This document shows, piece after piece, positions 33,505 to 46,804 of a stretch of 64,000 nucleotides of DNA. How positions within the stretch are numbered: position 1 is the first letter of the stretch; each line of letters begins with the position of its first letter. The translations under genes were made by a program, and so were the position numbers. The notes beneath the pieces are model-generated. The model was not told the origin of the DNA, searched no databases, and worked only from the letters and a program-made list of their open reading frames with translations. Source of the DNA: Siphonodentalium dalli (Eukaryota > Mollusca > Scaphopoda > Gadilida > Siphonodentaliidae); contig CP136069.1 of NCBI GenBank assembly GCA_032622095.1, positions 183,511,122 through 183,575,121 on the forward strand, given 5' to 3'.

Positions 33505-33520
33505 GCTATGTAAGTGACAA

Positions 33521-33644
33521 TCTTGTTACTTTGAGTATTGAACACATGTTTGTGTGTCTGGTTTCTTGTTACTTTGAGTATTGAACACATGTTTGTGTGC
33601 CTGGTTTCTTGTTACTTTGAGTATTGAACACATGTTTGTGTGCC
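33521..33644 (+). repeat. 43-bp minisatellite, about 2.9 copies
   Basis: TCTTGTTACTTTGAGTATTG and ACACATGTTTGTGTG repeat at 33521, 33564 and 33607 with almost no changes. It lies 17 bp downstream of the Helitron end. Confidence 0.9.
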
Positions 33645-33869
33645 ACATCTTTTTGAATTTTCTTAAAATTCATGTATTGCATGTTTGTTCAGATGCGTCA
33701 GAACGTTTGACATAATTATGAATTTGTAAGATAAATTGAACAAAAAGACAAACGTCTCAGCTCAACAGAAAAACTGGCCATGCGAATATCACCAAATAAT
33801 GCATACTTTATACTGCACGTTTAAAAACATTATGAATCATGTTACCTATTGTTTTAATTTTTTTTACAG

Positions 33870-34003
33870 TCCTCCGCTTGATCCAACAGAACCTCACTCG
33901 ATATCAGAAGAATGGTCCGTCAACACGCTGGTGGAGGGTATATTCCCAGGCACTAAGTGGTGTGGCTTCGGGAACATCGCCGACGATATATATAGCTCTC
34001 TAG
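33870..34003 (+). CDS. PLA2G3-like: Group III secreted phospholipase A2, exon 2
   Basis: The exon encodes residues 143-187 and the first base of codon 188. It carries the calcium-binding loop signature GTKWCGFGN (Trp173, Cys174, Gly175, Gly177), the hallmark start of the group III catalytic domain. The acceptor is TTTTTTTTACAG and the donor is GTAGTA at 34004. The reading frame joins exon 1 (phase 2) and exon 3 (phase 1) without a stop. Group III enzymes hydrolyse the sn-2 ester of phospholipids outside the cell using Ca2+; members serve in digestion, immunity, lipid signalling and, in some lineages, venom. Confidence 0.93.
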
Positions 34004-34519
34004 GTAGTACATGTATAATACACTATACGCATACTTCTCCCACGATAAAACAGATAGTAAGGAAATATAATATCTAATATGGCCAATTATTTTATGCTCC
34101 ACGAGTACATGTATATTCTAGCAACTATATACATGTATATCTAGTACTAATATATATAATTATATATGTAGTATAACGTAGATGTCCTTGGAAGATCTCG
34201 ATATTGTTGCTTGTATTTTAAGAGTAAATTTCTATAATGTATTGACCAAATCATGGAGAAAGAATTTATTTTCAATAATAATAAGTCTGAACTATAAACA
34301 ATTACGATGTATACATGCTTATCTAATCAGTATTAAAACTACACATTGGAATAAGTCATTCTTTATATGCTGGGATGTTTAGATTTATATGTGCAGACGT
34401 AAGCCAATATATAGATACGTGTTGAACTTATATGGTGTTCAATAGGATGAATGAGAAACATGCCAAGCTGCGAGTATATATATATCCAGTTATCACGGGA
34501 CAAATTTCGTATTATACAG

Positions 34520-34866
34520 GTGAACATGCTGGAACAGATGCTTGCTGTCGTGCGCATGATCTATGTCGCCCGATCATCAGGGCCTTCACAAAAAAATACT
34601 ATTGGCACAATCCTAGTATACTTCCAGTGAGCCACTGCAGGTGTGATATGGACCTTTACAACTGTCTCAAGAATGTCGGGTCTCCAGCGTCAAAAACTAT
34701 TGGCAAGATATTTTACGACTTGGTCAAAATGAGATGCTTTGACTTTGACATCAAAGAAGTGTGCACGAACCGGTGGTTCGGTTTTTGTCTTGCAAGCGAT
34801 AGGAAATGTGTCGCGGTTGTTAAAAACAATAAACCATTTTCAACCTATGAACAGCCCTATATATAG
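34520..34866 (+). CDS. PLA2G3-like: Group III secreted phospholipase A2, exon 3 and stop
   Basis: It encodes residues 188-302. The active-site motif is DACCRAHDLC, with the catalytic His200-Asp201 pair. CRCDMDLYNCL supplies the second conserved Asp (230) and the disulfide cysteines, and the later GKIFYDLVKMRC block matches the family's third segment. The set of paired cysteines looks complete, so the enzyme is probably active. The acceptor TTATACAG ends at 34519 and the stop is TAG. No AATAAA is seen shortly downstream. The 18-kb palindrome starts about 240 bp after the stop. Whether this paralogue is digestive, immune or toxic cannot be told from sequence. Confidence 0.95.
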
Positions 34867-35106
34867 GTGGTGCTGTCCAATGGCGAGATGCAACTAAAGG
34901 GAGCTAGCCTCTATATACCGGCCACACGCATGTTACGTCGCACAAGAGAAGTCCAACACAATCAGAATCGAATGAGAAAATACCATCAGACTCATGACTT
35001 CATTTCGTTTGAAATAACACAAGTCTCACGTACATGTAACTGAAGCTGGCAATTTTCTCGTGTAGCGATTTCGGGGTGACGAACATTCTCATGGTAGACA
35101 TCAGTT

Positions 35107-35108
35107 TG

Positions 35109-35182
<74 letters not shown>
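35107..35182. repeat. (TA)n microsatellite at the left edge of the palindrome
   Basis: A 76-bp TA tract with one ATGTAT and one TATTATAT interruption. A matching (AT)n tract closes the right edge at 53166-53223. Confidence 0.95.
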
Positions 35183-35186
<4 letters not shown>

Positions 35187-36120
35187 TAGACAACTCTGTG
35201 TGGCGCGGCGCGGCGCGGCTACTGCGTGCAAGCGTGGCTAGAGTTACCGTTCTTGGCTCCGTGGTAAGTAATGACAGGTCTAATTCTCGAGGCATCATCA
35301 ACTGCGAGGATATATCATTCCTTGCTTGTACTTTCTTGGTGTTATTGACTCCGACGTCATATATGTTATTTTACATGGGGGCGCTATTTTGCAGGTCCCG
35401 TAGTCTTGATTGACAGCCGTCTTGTTCCAATAGACTAAAGTGTATGCTTGGCGTCAGGTAAGCCCTGGTTACAGGTCCCGTTGCACTCGGATGTCTTAAA
35501 AGGGCACTAAGATTATGATATATATATATATTGATTAGAGGCGCCCAAACGGCTGGACCATCAGAGCTGAAAATTTGTAAATGTCGTAATTTTACTCAGG
35601 TAACCTTGTTATATAAGTCCCGTTGATATAGGATGTCTTAAAAGGGCAACAGTAATTAATTTAACTAAATAATTAATTATATACCTAAAATTGTTGCAAT
35701 CTGGAAGGTGAAAATTGACACACTGGGATAAATTATCCCGTTGGGTAATATGGGGTTGTTTCCGTTGACCTCATACTCCTTAAAGGGGCAACTATGAACA
35801 ATAAATAGCGTTCATTCTACGATTAGACGATATGTAGAAACGTTAGTACAGATTAGTCACTTGACAAGGGTAATGTTATGGAATAGGCACATTTGACCTC
35901 ATATGACTTAAAGGGGTATTAATCAATTGCACGATATGCAGAGAACGTTTATTACTCAGCCCAGAAAATATGCAGGCAATGTGGTACACAAAAGAAAAAA
36001 TTACGCGGTGAATTTCACGACAGGGTGGTGTTGACACCAAATGACCTGAAGAGGCACTAACTTTTAGCAATAAAGAGCGTTTGTTATCAATATATTATCC
36101 CAATGTGCATTGTGTGCATT
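35183..36120 (+). repeat. Left arm, outer part
   Basis: It begins GAGATAGACAACTCTGTGTG and a (GCGCG)n-like patch, then three blocks with the word GATGTCTTAAAAGGGCA or CTTAAAGGGGCAAC (about 35490, 35629, 35780 and 35910) that form a loose repeat. It is the reverse complement of 51361-52036 and 52982-53165. Differences between arms are rare single bases. Confidence 0.85.
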
Positions 36121-36955
36121 TTCCGGACCACACTGGGTCCTGAAATTTGGAATGCTCATCGACAGGTACCAAATCTACAATAACCACTGCCATATTCAGG
36201 GTCACCACGGGTCACGGATACCTAGTTTCACGCAATAGGAAAATCTGACCCCACATTATGAACCCTTGCGAACTTTCATCTCAACTATGGTAGCTGAAAT
36301 TTGGCAACGTCATCGGCATGGAACGATCCTACAATAATCACGAGCTACGCAGTTCGAACTCCCTATATTCTGGGTCATCACGGGTCGCGGATACATAGTT
36401 TTACCCAATATGACACCATGACCCCACATTTAGAGCCCGTGGGCACTTTCCACTGCACTATGGGCACTGAAATTTCGCACACTCATTAAGATGTACCCAC
36501 TCTACAATAATCACGAGCCACGGAGTTCGAACTCATATATTATGCGTCATCACGAGTCACGGAAACCTCGTTTAACCCAATATGACACCACGACCCCACC
36601 TTAAGAGCCCGTGCGCACTTTCCACTGCACTCTTGGTACTGAAATTTCGCACACTCATTAAGATGTACCCACTCTACAATAATCACGAGCCACGCAGCTC
36701 GAATTCCTATATTCTGCGTCATCACTGAACTTTCGCACACTAATTAAGATGTACCCACTCTACAATAATTGCAAGCCACGCAGTTCGAATTCCTAAATTC
36801 TTGGTCATCACGAGTCACGGAAATCTCGTTTAACCCAATATGACACCATGACCCCACATCAAGAGCCCATGCGCACTTTCCACTGCACTATGGGTACTGA
36901 AATTTCGCAAACTCATTAAAATGTACCCATTCTACAATAATCACGAGCCACGCAC
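36121..36955 (+). repeat. Left arm, inner ~174-bp tandem repeats
   Basis: The phrase GAAATTTCGCACACTCATTA-AGATGTACCC recurs at about 36471, 36643, 36727 (part) and 36901. Alternating phrases are ACAATAATCACGAGCCACGC, AGTTCGAATTCC and GTTTAACCCAATATGACACC. The period (172-174 bp) and the words CACGCAGTTCGAA and GTCATC match the central satellite read in the opposite orientation, so these look like diverged relatives of it. Confidence 0.75.
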
Positions 36956-39900
36956 AAGTTCGGGATGACCCATATAACCAATATTTCGAACTGCGTGTGG
37001 TCCTTTTCTTTCACAACGGTCAATGTAGTCCAACTTCGATCCATATATTTGTCAATTAAGGGCGTATTCGCAGTGTGAAATTTGCACAAATGACTATAAC
37101 AGTAATATTTCGACCTATCACCATATTCACAAGTTCGGGATGACCCATACAACCAATATTTCGAACTGCGTGTGGTCCTTTTATTACACAACGGTGAATG
37201 TAGTCCAACTTCGATCCATATATTTGTCAATTAAGGGCGTATTCGCACTGTGAAATTTGCCCAAATGACTATAACAGTAATATTTCGACCTATCACGATA
37301 TTCACAAGTTCGGGATGACCATACAACCACTATTTCGAACTGCGTGTGATCCTTTTATTACACAACGGTGAATGTAGTCCAACTTCGATCCATATATTTG
37401 TCAATTAAGGGCGTATTCGCACTGTGAAATTTGCCCAAATGACTATAACAGTAATATTTCGACCTATCACGATATTCACAAGTTCGGGATGACCATACAA
37501 CCACTATTTCGAACTGCGTGTGGTACTTTTATTACACCACTGTCAATGTAGTCCATCTTCAACCCATGAATTTGTCAATTAAGGGCGTATCCGCACTGTA
37601 GAATTGGCACAAATGACTATTATTATCATATTTCGACCTATCACGATATTCACAAGTTCGGGATGACCCATATAACAATATTTCGAACTGCGTGTGGTCC
37701 TTTTATTACACAACGGTGAATGTAGTCCAACTTCGATCCATATATTTGTCAATTAAGGGCGTATTCGCACTGTGAAATTTGCCCAAATGACTATAACAGT
37801 AATATTTCGACCTATCACCATATTCACAAGTTCGGGATGACCCATACAACCAATATTTCGAACTGCGTGTGGTCCTTTTATTACACAACGGTGAATGTAG
37901 TCCAATTTCGATCCATATATTTGTCAATTAAGGGCGTATCCGCACTGTGAAATTTGCCCAAATGACTATAACAATAATAGTTCGACCTATCACCATATTC
38001 ACAAGTTCGGGATGACCCATATAACCAATATTTCGAACTGCGTGTGGTCCTTTTATTACACAACGGTGAATGTAGTCCAACTTCGATCCATATAGTTGTC
38101 AATTAAGGGCGTATTCGCACTGTGAAATTTGCCCAAATGACTATAACAGTAATATTTCGACCTATCACCATATTCACAAGTTCGGGATGACCCATACAAC
38201 CAATATTTCGAACTGCGTGTGGTCCTTTTATTACACAACGGTGAATGTAGTCCAACTTCGATCCATATATTGGTCAATTAAGGGCGTATTCGCACTGTGA
38301 AATTTGCCCAAATGACTATAACAGTAATATTTCGACCTATCACGATATTCACAAGTTCGGGATGACCATACAACCACTATTTCGAACTGCTTGTGGTACT
38401 TTTATTACACCACTGCCAATGTAGTCCATCTTCAACCCATGAATTTGTCAATTAAGGGCGTATCCGCACTGTATAATTGGCACAAATTACTATTATTATC
38501 ATATTTCGACCTATCACGATATTCACAAGTTCGCGATGACCCATATAACAATATTTCGAACTGCGTGTGGTCCTTTTATTACACAACGGTGAATGTAGTC
38601 CAACTTCGATCCATATATTTGTCAATTAAGGGCGTATTCGCACTGTGAAATTTGCCCAAATGACTATAACAGTAATATTTCGACCTATCACGATATTCAC
38701 AAGTTCGGGATGACCCATACAACCAATATTTCTAACTGCGTGTGGTACTTTTATTACACAACGGTGAATGTAGTCCAACTTCGATCCATATATTTGTCAA
38801 TTAAGGGCGTATCCGCACTGTGAAATTTGCCCAAATGACTATAACAGTAATATTTCGACCTATCACCATATTCACAAGTTCGGGATGACCCATATAACCA
38901 ATATTTCGAACTGCGTGTGGTCCTTTTATTACACAACGGTGATTGTAGTCCAACTTCGATCCATATATTTGTCAATTAAGGGCGTATTCGCACTGTGAAA
39001 TTTGCCCAAATGACTATAACAGTAATATTTCGACCTATCACGATATTCACAAGTTCGGGATGACCATACCACCACTATTTCGAACTGCGTGTGGTACTTT
39101 TATTACACCACTGTCAATGTAGTCCATCTTCAACCCATGAATTTGTCAATCAAGGGCGTATCCGCACTGTAGAATTGGTTCAAATGACTATAACTATAAT
39201 ATTTTGACCTATCACGATATTCACAAGTTCGGGATGACCAATATAACCAATATTTCGAACTGCGTGTGGTCCTTTTATTACACAACGGTGAATGTAGTCC
39301 AACTTCGATCTATATATTTGTCGATTAAGGGCGTATCCGCACTGTGAAATTAGCCCAAATGACTATAACAGTAATATTTTGACATATCACGATATTCACA
39401 AGTTCGGGATGACCATACAACCACTATTTCGAACTGCGTGTGGTACTTTTATTACACCACTGTCAATGTAGTCCATCTTCAACCCATGAATTTGTCAATC
39501 AAGGGCGTATCCGCACTGTAGAATTGGCACAAATGACTATTATTATCATAGTTCGACCTATCACGATATTCACAAGTTCGGGATGACCCATATAACAATA
39601 TTTCGAACTGCGTGTGGTCCTTTTGTTACACAACGGTGAATGTAGTCCAACTTCGATCCATATATTTGTCAATTAAGGGCGTATTCGCACTGTGAAATTT
39701 GCCCAAATGACTACAACAGTAATATTTCGACCTATCACCATATTCACAAGTTCGGGATGACCCATATAACCAATATTTCGAACTGCGTGTGGTCCTTTTA
39801 TTACACAACGGTGAATGTAGTCCAACTTCGATCTATATATTTGTCAATTAAGGCCGTATCCGCACTGTGAAATTAGCCCAAATGACTATAACAGTAATAT

Positions 39901-42900
39901 TTTGACATATCACGATATTCACAAGTTCGGGATGACCATACAACCACTATTTCGAACTGCGTGTGGTACTTTTATTACACCACTGTCAATGTAGTCCATC
40001 TTCAACCCATGAATTTGTCAATTAATGGCGTATCCGCACTGTAGAATTGACACAAATGACTATTATTATCATATTTCGACCTATCACGATATTCACAAGT
40101 TCGGGATGACCCATGTAACAATATTTCGAACTGCGTGTGGTCCTTTTATTACACAACGGTGAATGTAGTCCAACTTCGATCCATTTATTTGTCAATTAAG
40201 GGCGTATTGGCACTGTGAAATTTGCCCAAATGACTATAACAGTAATATTTCGACCTATCACCATATTCACAAGTTCGGGATGACCCATACAACCAATATT
40301 TCGAACTGCGTGTGGTCCTTTTATTACACAACGGTGAATGTAGTCCAACTTCGATCCATATATTTGTCAATTAAGGGCGTATTCGCACTGTGAAATTTGC
40401 CCAAATGACTATAACAGTAATATTTCGACCTATCACGATATTCACAAGTTCGGGATGACCTTACAACCACTATTTCGAACTGCGTGTGGTACTTTTATTA
40501 CACAACGGTGAATGTAGTCCAACGTCGATCTATATATTTGTCAAATAAAGGCGTATCCGCACTGTGAAATTTGCCCAAATGACTATAACAGTAATTTTTC
40601 GACATATCACGATATTCACAAGTTCGGCATGACCAATATAACCAATATTTCGAACTGCGTGTGGTCCTTTTATTACACAACGGTCAATGTAGTCCAACTT
40701 CGATCCATATATTTGTCAATTAAGGGCGTATTCGCACTATGAAATTTGCCCAAATGACTATAACATTAATATTTCGACCTATCACCATATTCACAAGTTC
40801 GGGATGACCAATATAACCAATATTTCGAACTGCGTGTGGTCCTTTTGTTACACAACGGTGAATGTAGTCCAACTTCGATCTATATATTTGTCAATTAAGG
40901 GCGTATCCGCACTGTGAAATTAGCCCAAATGACTATAACAGTAATATTTTGACATATCACGATATTCACAAGTTCGGGATGTCCATACAACCACTATTTC
41001 GAACTGCGTGTGGTACTTTTATTTCACCACTGTCAATGTAGTCCATCTTCAACCCATGAATTTGTCAATTAAGGGCGTATCCGCACTGTAGAATTGGCAC
41101 AAATAACTATTATTATCATATTTCGACCTATCACGATATTCACAAGTTCGGGATGACCCATGTAACAATATTTCGAACTGCGTGTGGTCCTTTTATTACA
41201 CAAAGGTGAATGTTGTCCAACTTCGATCCATATAGTTGTCAATTAAGGGCGTATTCGCACTGTGAAATTTGCCCAAATGACTATAACAATAATATTTCGA
41301 CCTATCACCATATTCACAAGTTCGGGATGACCCATATAACCAATATTTCGAACTGCGTGTGGTCCTTTTATTACACAACGGTGAATGTAGTCCAACTTCG
41401 ATCCATATAGTTGTCAATTAAGGGCGTATTCGCACTGTGAAATTTGCCCAAATGACTATAACAGTAATATTTCGACCTATCACCATATTCACAAGTTCGG
41501 GATGACCCATACAACCAATATTTCGAACTGCGTGTGGTCCTTTTATTACACAACGGTGAATGTAGTCCAACTTCGATCCATATATTTGTCAATTAAGGGC
41601 GTATTCGCACTGTGAAATTTGCCCAAATGACTATAACAGTAATATTTCGACCTATCACGATATTCACAAGTTCGGGATGACCATACAACCACTATTTCGA
41701 ACTACGTGTGGTACTTTTATTACACCACTGCAAATGTAGTCCATCTTCAACCCATGAATTTGTCAATTAAGGGCGTATCCGCACTGTAGAATTGGCACAA
41801 ATTACTATTATTATCATATTTCGACCTATCACGATATTCACAAGTTCGCGATGACCCATATAACAATATTTCGAACTGCGTGTGGTCCTTTTATTACACA
41901 ACGGTGAATGTAGTCCAACTTCGATCCATATATTTGTCAATTAAGGGCGTATTCGCACTGTGAAATTTGCCCAAATGACTATAACAGTAATATTTCGACC
42001 TATCACGATATTCACAAGTTCGGGATGACCCATACAACCAATATTTCTAACTGCGTGTGGTCCTTTTATTACACAACGGTGAATGTAGTCCAACTTCGAT
42101 CCATATATTTGTCAATTAAGGGCGTATCCGCACTGTGAAATTTGCCCAAATGACTATAACAGTAATATTTCGACCTATCACGATATTCACAAGTTCGGGA
42201 TGACCATACCACCACTATTTCGAACTGCGTGTGGTACTTTTATTACACCACTGTCAATGTAGTCCATCTTCAACCCATGAATTTGTCAATCAAGGGCGTA
42301 TCCGCACTGTAGAATTGGTTCAAATGACTATAACTATAATATTTTGACCTATCACGATATTCACAAGTTCGGGATGACCAATATAACCAATATTTCGAAC
42401 TGCGTGTGGTCCTTTTATTACACAACGGTGAATGTAGTCCAACTTCGATCTATATATTTGTCGATTAAGGGCGTATCCGCACTGTGAAATTAGCCCAAAT
42501 GACTATAACAGTAATATTTTGACATATCACGATATTCACAAGTTCGGGATGACCATACAACCACTATTTCGAACTGCGTGTGGTACTTTTATTACACCAC
42601 TGTCAATGTAGTCCATCTTCAACCCATGAATTTGTCAATCAAGGGCGTATCCGCACTGTAGAATTGGCACACATGACTATTATTATCATAGGTCGACCTA
42701 TCACGATATTCACAAGTTCGGGATGACCCATATAACAATATTTCGAACTGCGTGTGGTCCTTTTGTTACACAACGGTGAATGTAGTCCAACTTCGATCCT
42801 TATATTTGTCAATTAAGGGCGTATTCGCACTGTGAAATTTGCCCAAATGACTACAACAGTAATATTTCGACCTATCACCATATTCACAAGTTCGGGATGA

Positions 42901-45900
42901 CCCATATAACCAATATTTCGAACTGCGTGTGGTCCTTTTATTACACAACGGTGAATGTAGTCCAACTTCGATCTATATATTTGTCAATTAAGGGCGTATC
43001 CGCACTGTGAAATTAGCCCAAATGACTATAACAGTAATATGTTGACATATCACGATATTCACAAGTTCGGGATGACCATACAACCACTATTTCGAACTGC
43101 GTGTGGTACTTTTATTACACCACTGTCAATGTAGTCCATCTTCAACCCATGAATTTGTCAATTAAGGGCGTATCCGCACTGTAGAATTGACACAAATGAC
43201 TATTATTATCATATTTCGACCTATCACGATATTCACAAGTTCGGGATGACCCATGTAACAATATTTCGAACTGCGTGTGGTCCTTTTATTACACAACGGT
43301 GAATGTAGTCCAACTTCGATCCATTTATTTGTCAATTAAGGGCGTATTGGCACTGTGAAATTTGCCCAAATGACTATAACAGTAATATTTCGACCTATCA
43401 CCATATTCACAAGTTCGGGATGACCCATACAACCAATATTTCGAACTGCGTGTGGTCCTTTTATTACACAACGGTGAATGTAGTCCAACTTCGATCCATA
43501 TATTTGTCAATTAAGGGCGTATTCGCACTGTGAAATTTGCTCAAATGACTATAACAGTAATATTTCGACCTATCACGATATTCACAAGTTCGGGATGACA
43601 TTACAACCACTATTTCGAACTGCGTGTGGTACTTTTATTACACAACGGTGAATGTAGTCCAACTTCGATCCATATATTTGTCAATTAAGGGCGTATTGGC
43701 ACTGTGAAATTTGCCCAAATGACTATAACATTAATATTTCGACCTATCACCATATTCACAAGTTCGGGATGACCAATATAACCAATATTTCGAACTGCGT
43801 GTGGTCCTTTTGTTACACAACGGTGAATGTAGTCCAACTTCGATCTATATATTTGTCAATTAAGGGCGTATCCGCACTGTGAAATTAGCCCAAATGACTA
43901 TAACAGTAATATTTTGACATATCACGATATTCACAAGTTCGGGATGTCCATACAACCACTATTTCGAACTGCGTGTGGTACTTTTATTTCACCACTGTCA
44001 ATGTAGTCCATCTTCAACCCATGAATTTGTCAATTAAGGGCGTATCCGCACTGTAGAATTGGCACAAATAACTATTATTATCATATTTCGACCTATCACG
44101 ATATTCACAAGTTCGGGATGACCCATGTAACAATATTTCGAACTGCGTGTGGTCCTTTTATTACACAACGGTGAATGTAGTCCAACTTCGATCCATATAT
44201 TTGTCAATTAAGGGCGTATTCGCACTGTGAAATTTGCCCAAATGACTATAACAGTAATATTTCGACCTATCACCATATTCACAAGTTCGGGATGACCATA
44301 CAACCACTATTTCGAACTGCGTGTGGTACTTTTATTACACCACTGCCAATGTAGTCCATCTTCAACCCATGCATTTGTCAATTAAGGGCGTATCCGCACT
44401 GTAGAATTGGCACAAATTACTATTATTATCATATTTCGACCTATCACGATATTCACAAGTTCGCGATGACCCATATAACAATATTTCGAACTGCGAGTGG
44501 TCCTTTTATTACACAACGGTGAATGTAGTCCAACTTCGATCCATATATTTGTCAATTAAGGGCGTATTCGCACTGTGAAATTTGCCCAAATGACTATAAC
44601 AGTAATATTTCGACCTATCACGATATTCACAAGTTCGGGATGACCCATACAACCAATATTTCTAACTGCGTGTGGTCCTTTTATTACACAACGGTGAATG
44701 TAGTCCAACTTCGATCCATATATTTGTCAATTAAGGGCGTATCCGCACTGTGAAATTTGCCCAAATGACTATAACAGTAATATTTCGACCTATCACCATA
44801 TTCACAAGTTCGGGATGACCAATATAACCAATATTTCGAACTGCGTGTGGTCCTTTTGTTACACAACGGTGAATGTAGTCCAACTTCGATCTATATATTT
44901 GTCAATTAAGGGCGTATCCGCACTGTGAAATTAGCCCAAATGACTATAACAGTAATATTTTGACATATCACGATATTCACAAGTTCGGGATGTCCATACA
45001 ACCACTATTTCGAACTGCGTGTGGTACTTTTATTTCACCACTGTCAATGTAGTCCATCTTCAACCCATGAATTTGTCAATTAAGGGCGTATCCGCACTGT
45101 AGAATTGGCACAGATAACTATTATTATCATATTTCGACCTATCACGATATTCACAAGTTCGGGATGACCCATGTAACAATATTTCGAACTGCGTGTGGTC
45201 CTTTTATTACACAACGGTGAATGTAGTCCAACTTCGATCCATATATTTGTCAATTAAGGGCGTATTCGCAGTGTGAATTTGCTCAAATGACTATAACAGT
45301 AATGTTTCGACCTATCACCATATTCACAAGTTCGGGATGACCCATACAACCAATATTTCGAACTGCGTGTGGTCCTTTTATTACACAACGGTGAATGTAG
45401 TCCAACTTCGATCCATATATTTGTCAATTAAGGGCGTATTCGCACTGTGAAATTTGCCCAAATGACTATAACAGTAATATTTCGACCTATCACGATATTC
45501 ACAAGTTCGGGATGACCATACAACCACTATTTCGAACTGCGTGTGGTCCTTTTATTACACAACGGTGAATGTAGTCCAACTTCGATCCATATATTAGTCA
45601 ATTAAGGGCGTATTCGCACTGTGAAATTTGCCCAAATGACTATAACAGTAATATTTCGACCTATCACGATATTCACAAGTTCGGGATGACCATACAACCA
45701 CTATTTCGAACTGCGTGTGGTACTTTTATTACACCACTGTCAATGTAGTCCATCTTCAACCCATGAATTTGTCAATTAAGGGCGTATCTGCACTGTAGAA
45801 TTGGCACAAATGACTATTATTATCATATTTCGACCTATCACGATATTCACAAGTTCGGGATGACCCATATAACAATATTTCGAACAGCGTGTGGTCCTTT

Positions 45901-46804
45901 TATTACACAACGGTGAATGTAGTCCAACTTCGATCCATATATTTGTCAATTAAGGGCGTACTCGCACTGTGAAATTTGCCCAAATGACTATAACAGTAAT
46001 ATTTCGACCTATCACCATATTCACAAGTTCGGGATGACCCATACAACCAATATTTCGAACTGCGTGTGGTCCTTTTATTACACAACGGTGAATGTAGTCC
46101 AACTTCGATCCATATATTTGTCAATTAAGGGCGTATTCGCACTGTGAAATTTGCCCAAATGACTATAACAGTAATATTTCGACCTATCACGATATTCACA
46201 AATTCGGGATGACCCATATAACCACTATTTCGAACTGCGTGTGGTACTTTTATTACACAACTGTCAATGTAGTCCATCTTCGACCCACGAATTTGTAAAT
46301 TAAGGGCGCATCCGCACTGTGGGATTGGTTCAAATGACTATAACTATAATATTGTGACCTATCACGATATTCACAAGTTCGGAATGACCAATATAACCAA
46401 TATTTCGAACTGCGTGTGGTCCTTTTATTACACAACGGTCAATGTAGTCCAACTTCGATCCATATATTTGTCAATTAAGGGCGTATTCGCACTGTGAAAT
46501 TTGCCCAAATGACTATAACAGTAATATTTCGACCTATCACCATATTCACAAGTTCGGGGTGATCAATATAACCAATATTTCGAACTGCGTGTGGTCCTTT
46601 TATTACACAACGGTCAATGTAGTCCAACTTCGATCCATATATTTGTCAATTAAGGGCGTATTCGCACTGTGAAATTTGCCCAAATGACTATAACAGTAAT
46701 ATTTCGACCTATCACCATATTCACAAGTTCGGGGTGATCAATATAACCAATATTTCGAACTGCGTGTGGTCCTTTTATTACACAACGGTGAATGTAGTCC
46801 AATT
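36956..46804 (+). repeat. 175-bp satellite, first orientation, about 56 monomers
   Basis: A monomer runs from TTCGGGATGACCCATATAAC through ATTTCGAACTGCGTGTGGTC, TTACACAACGGTGAATGTAG, GTCAATTAAGGGCGTATTCG and CCCAAATGACTATAACAGTA to TATCACCATATTCACAAG. There are two main variants. Type A has CTTCGATCCATATATTTG and AATTTGCCCAAATGACT. Type B has CATCTTCAACCCATGAATTT, TAGAATTGGCACAAATGACT and ATTATTATCAT. B monomers recur every few A monomers. Longer duplications of about 3 kb are superimposed. Confidence 0.95.

Larger units (their letters stand above)
31906..33869 (+). other. Phospholipase intron 1 (1,964 bp)
   Basis: It is bounded by GTGAGT and TTTTTTTTACAG. It contains a segment (31965-32030) recurring at 53447-53515, a ~200-bp direct duplication (32320-32520 and 32661-32865), a Helitron (about 33070-33504) and a 43-bp minisatellite (33521-33644). 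Confidence 0.85.
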
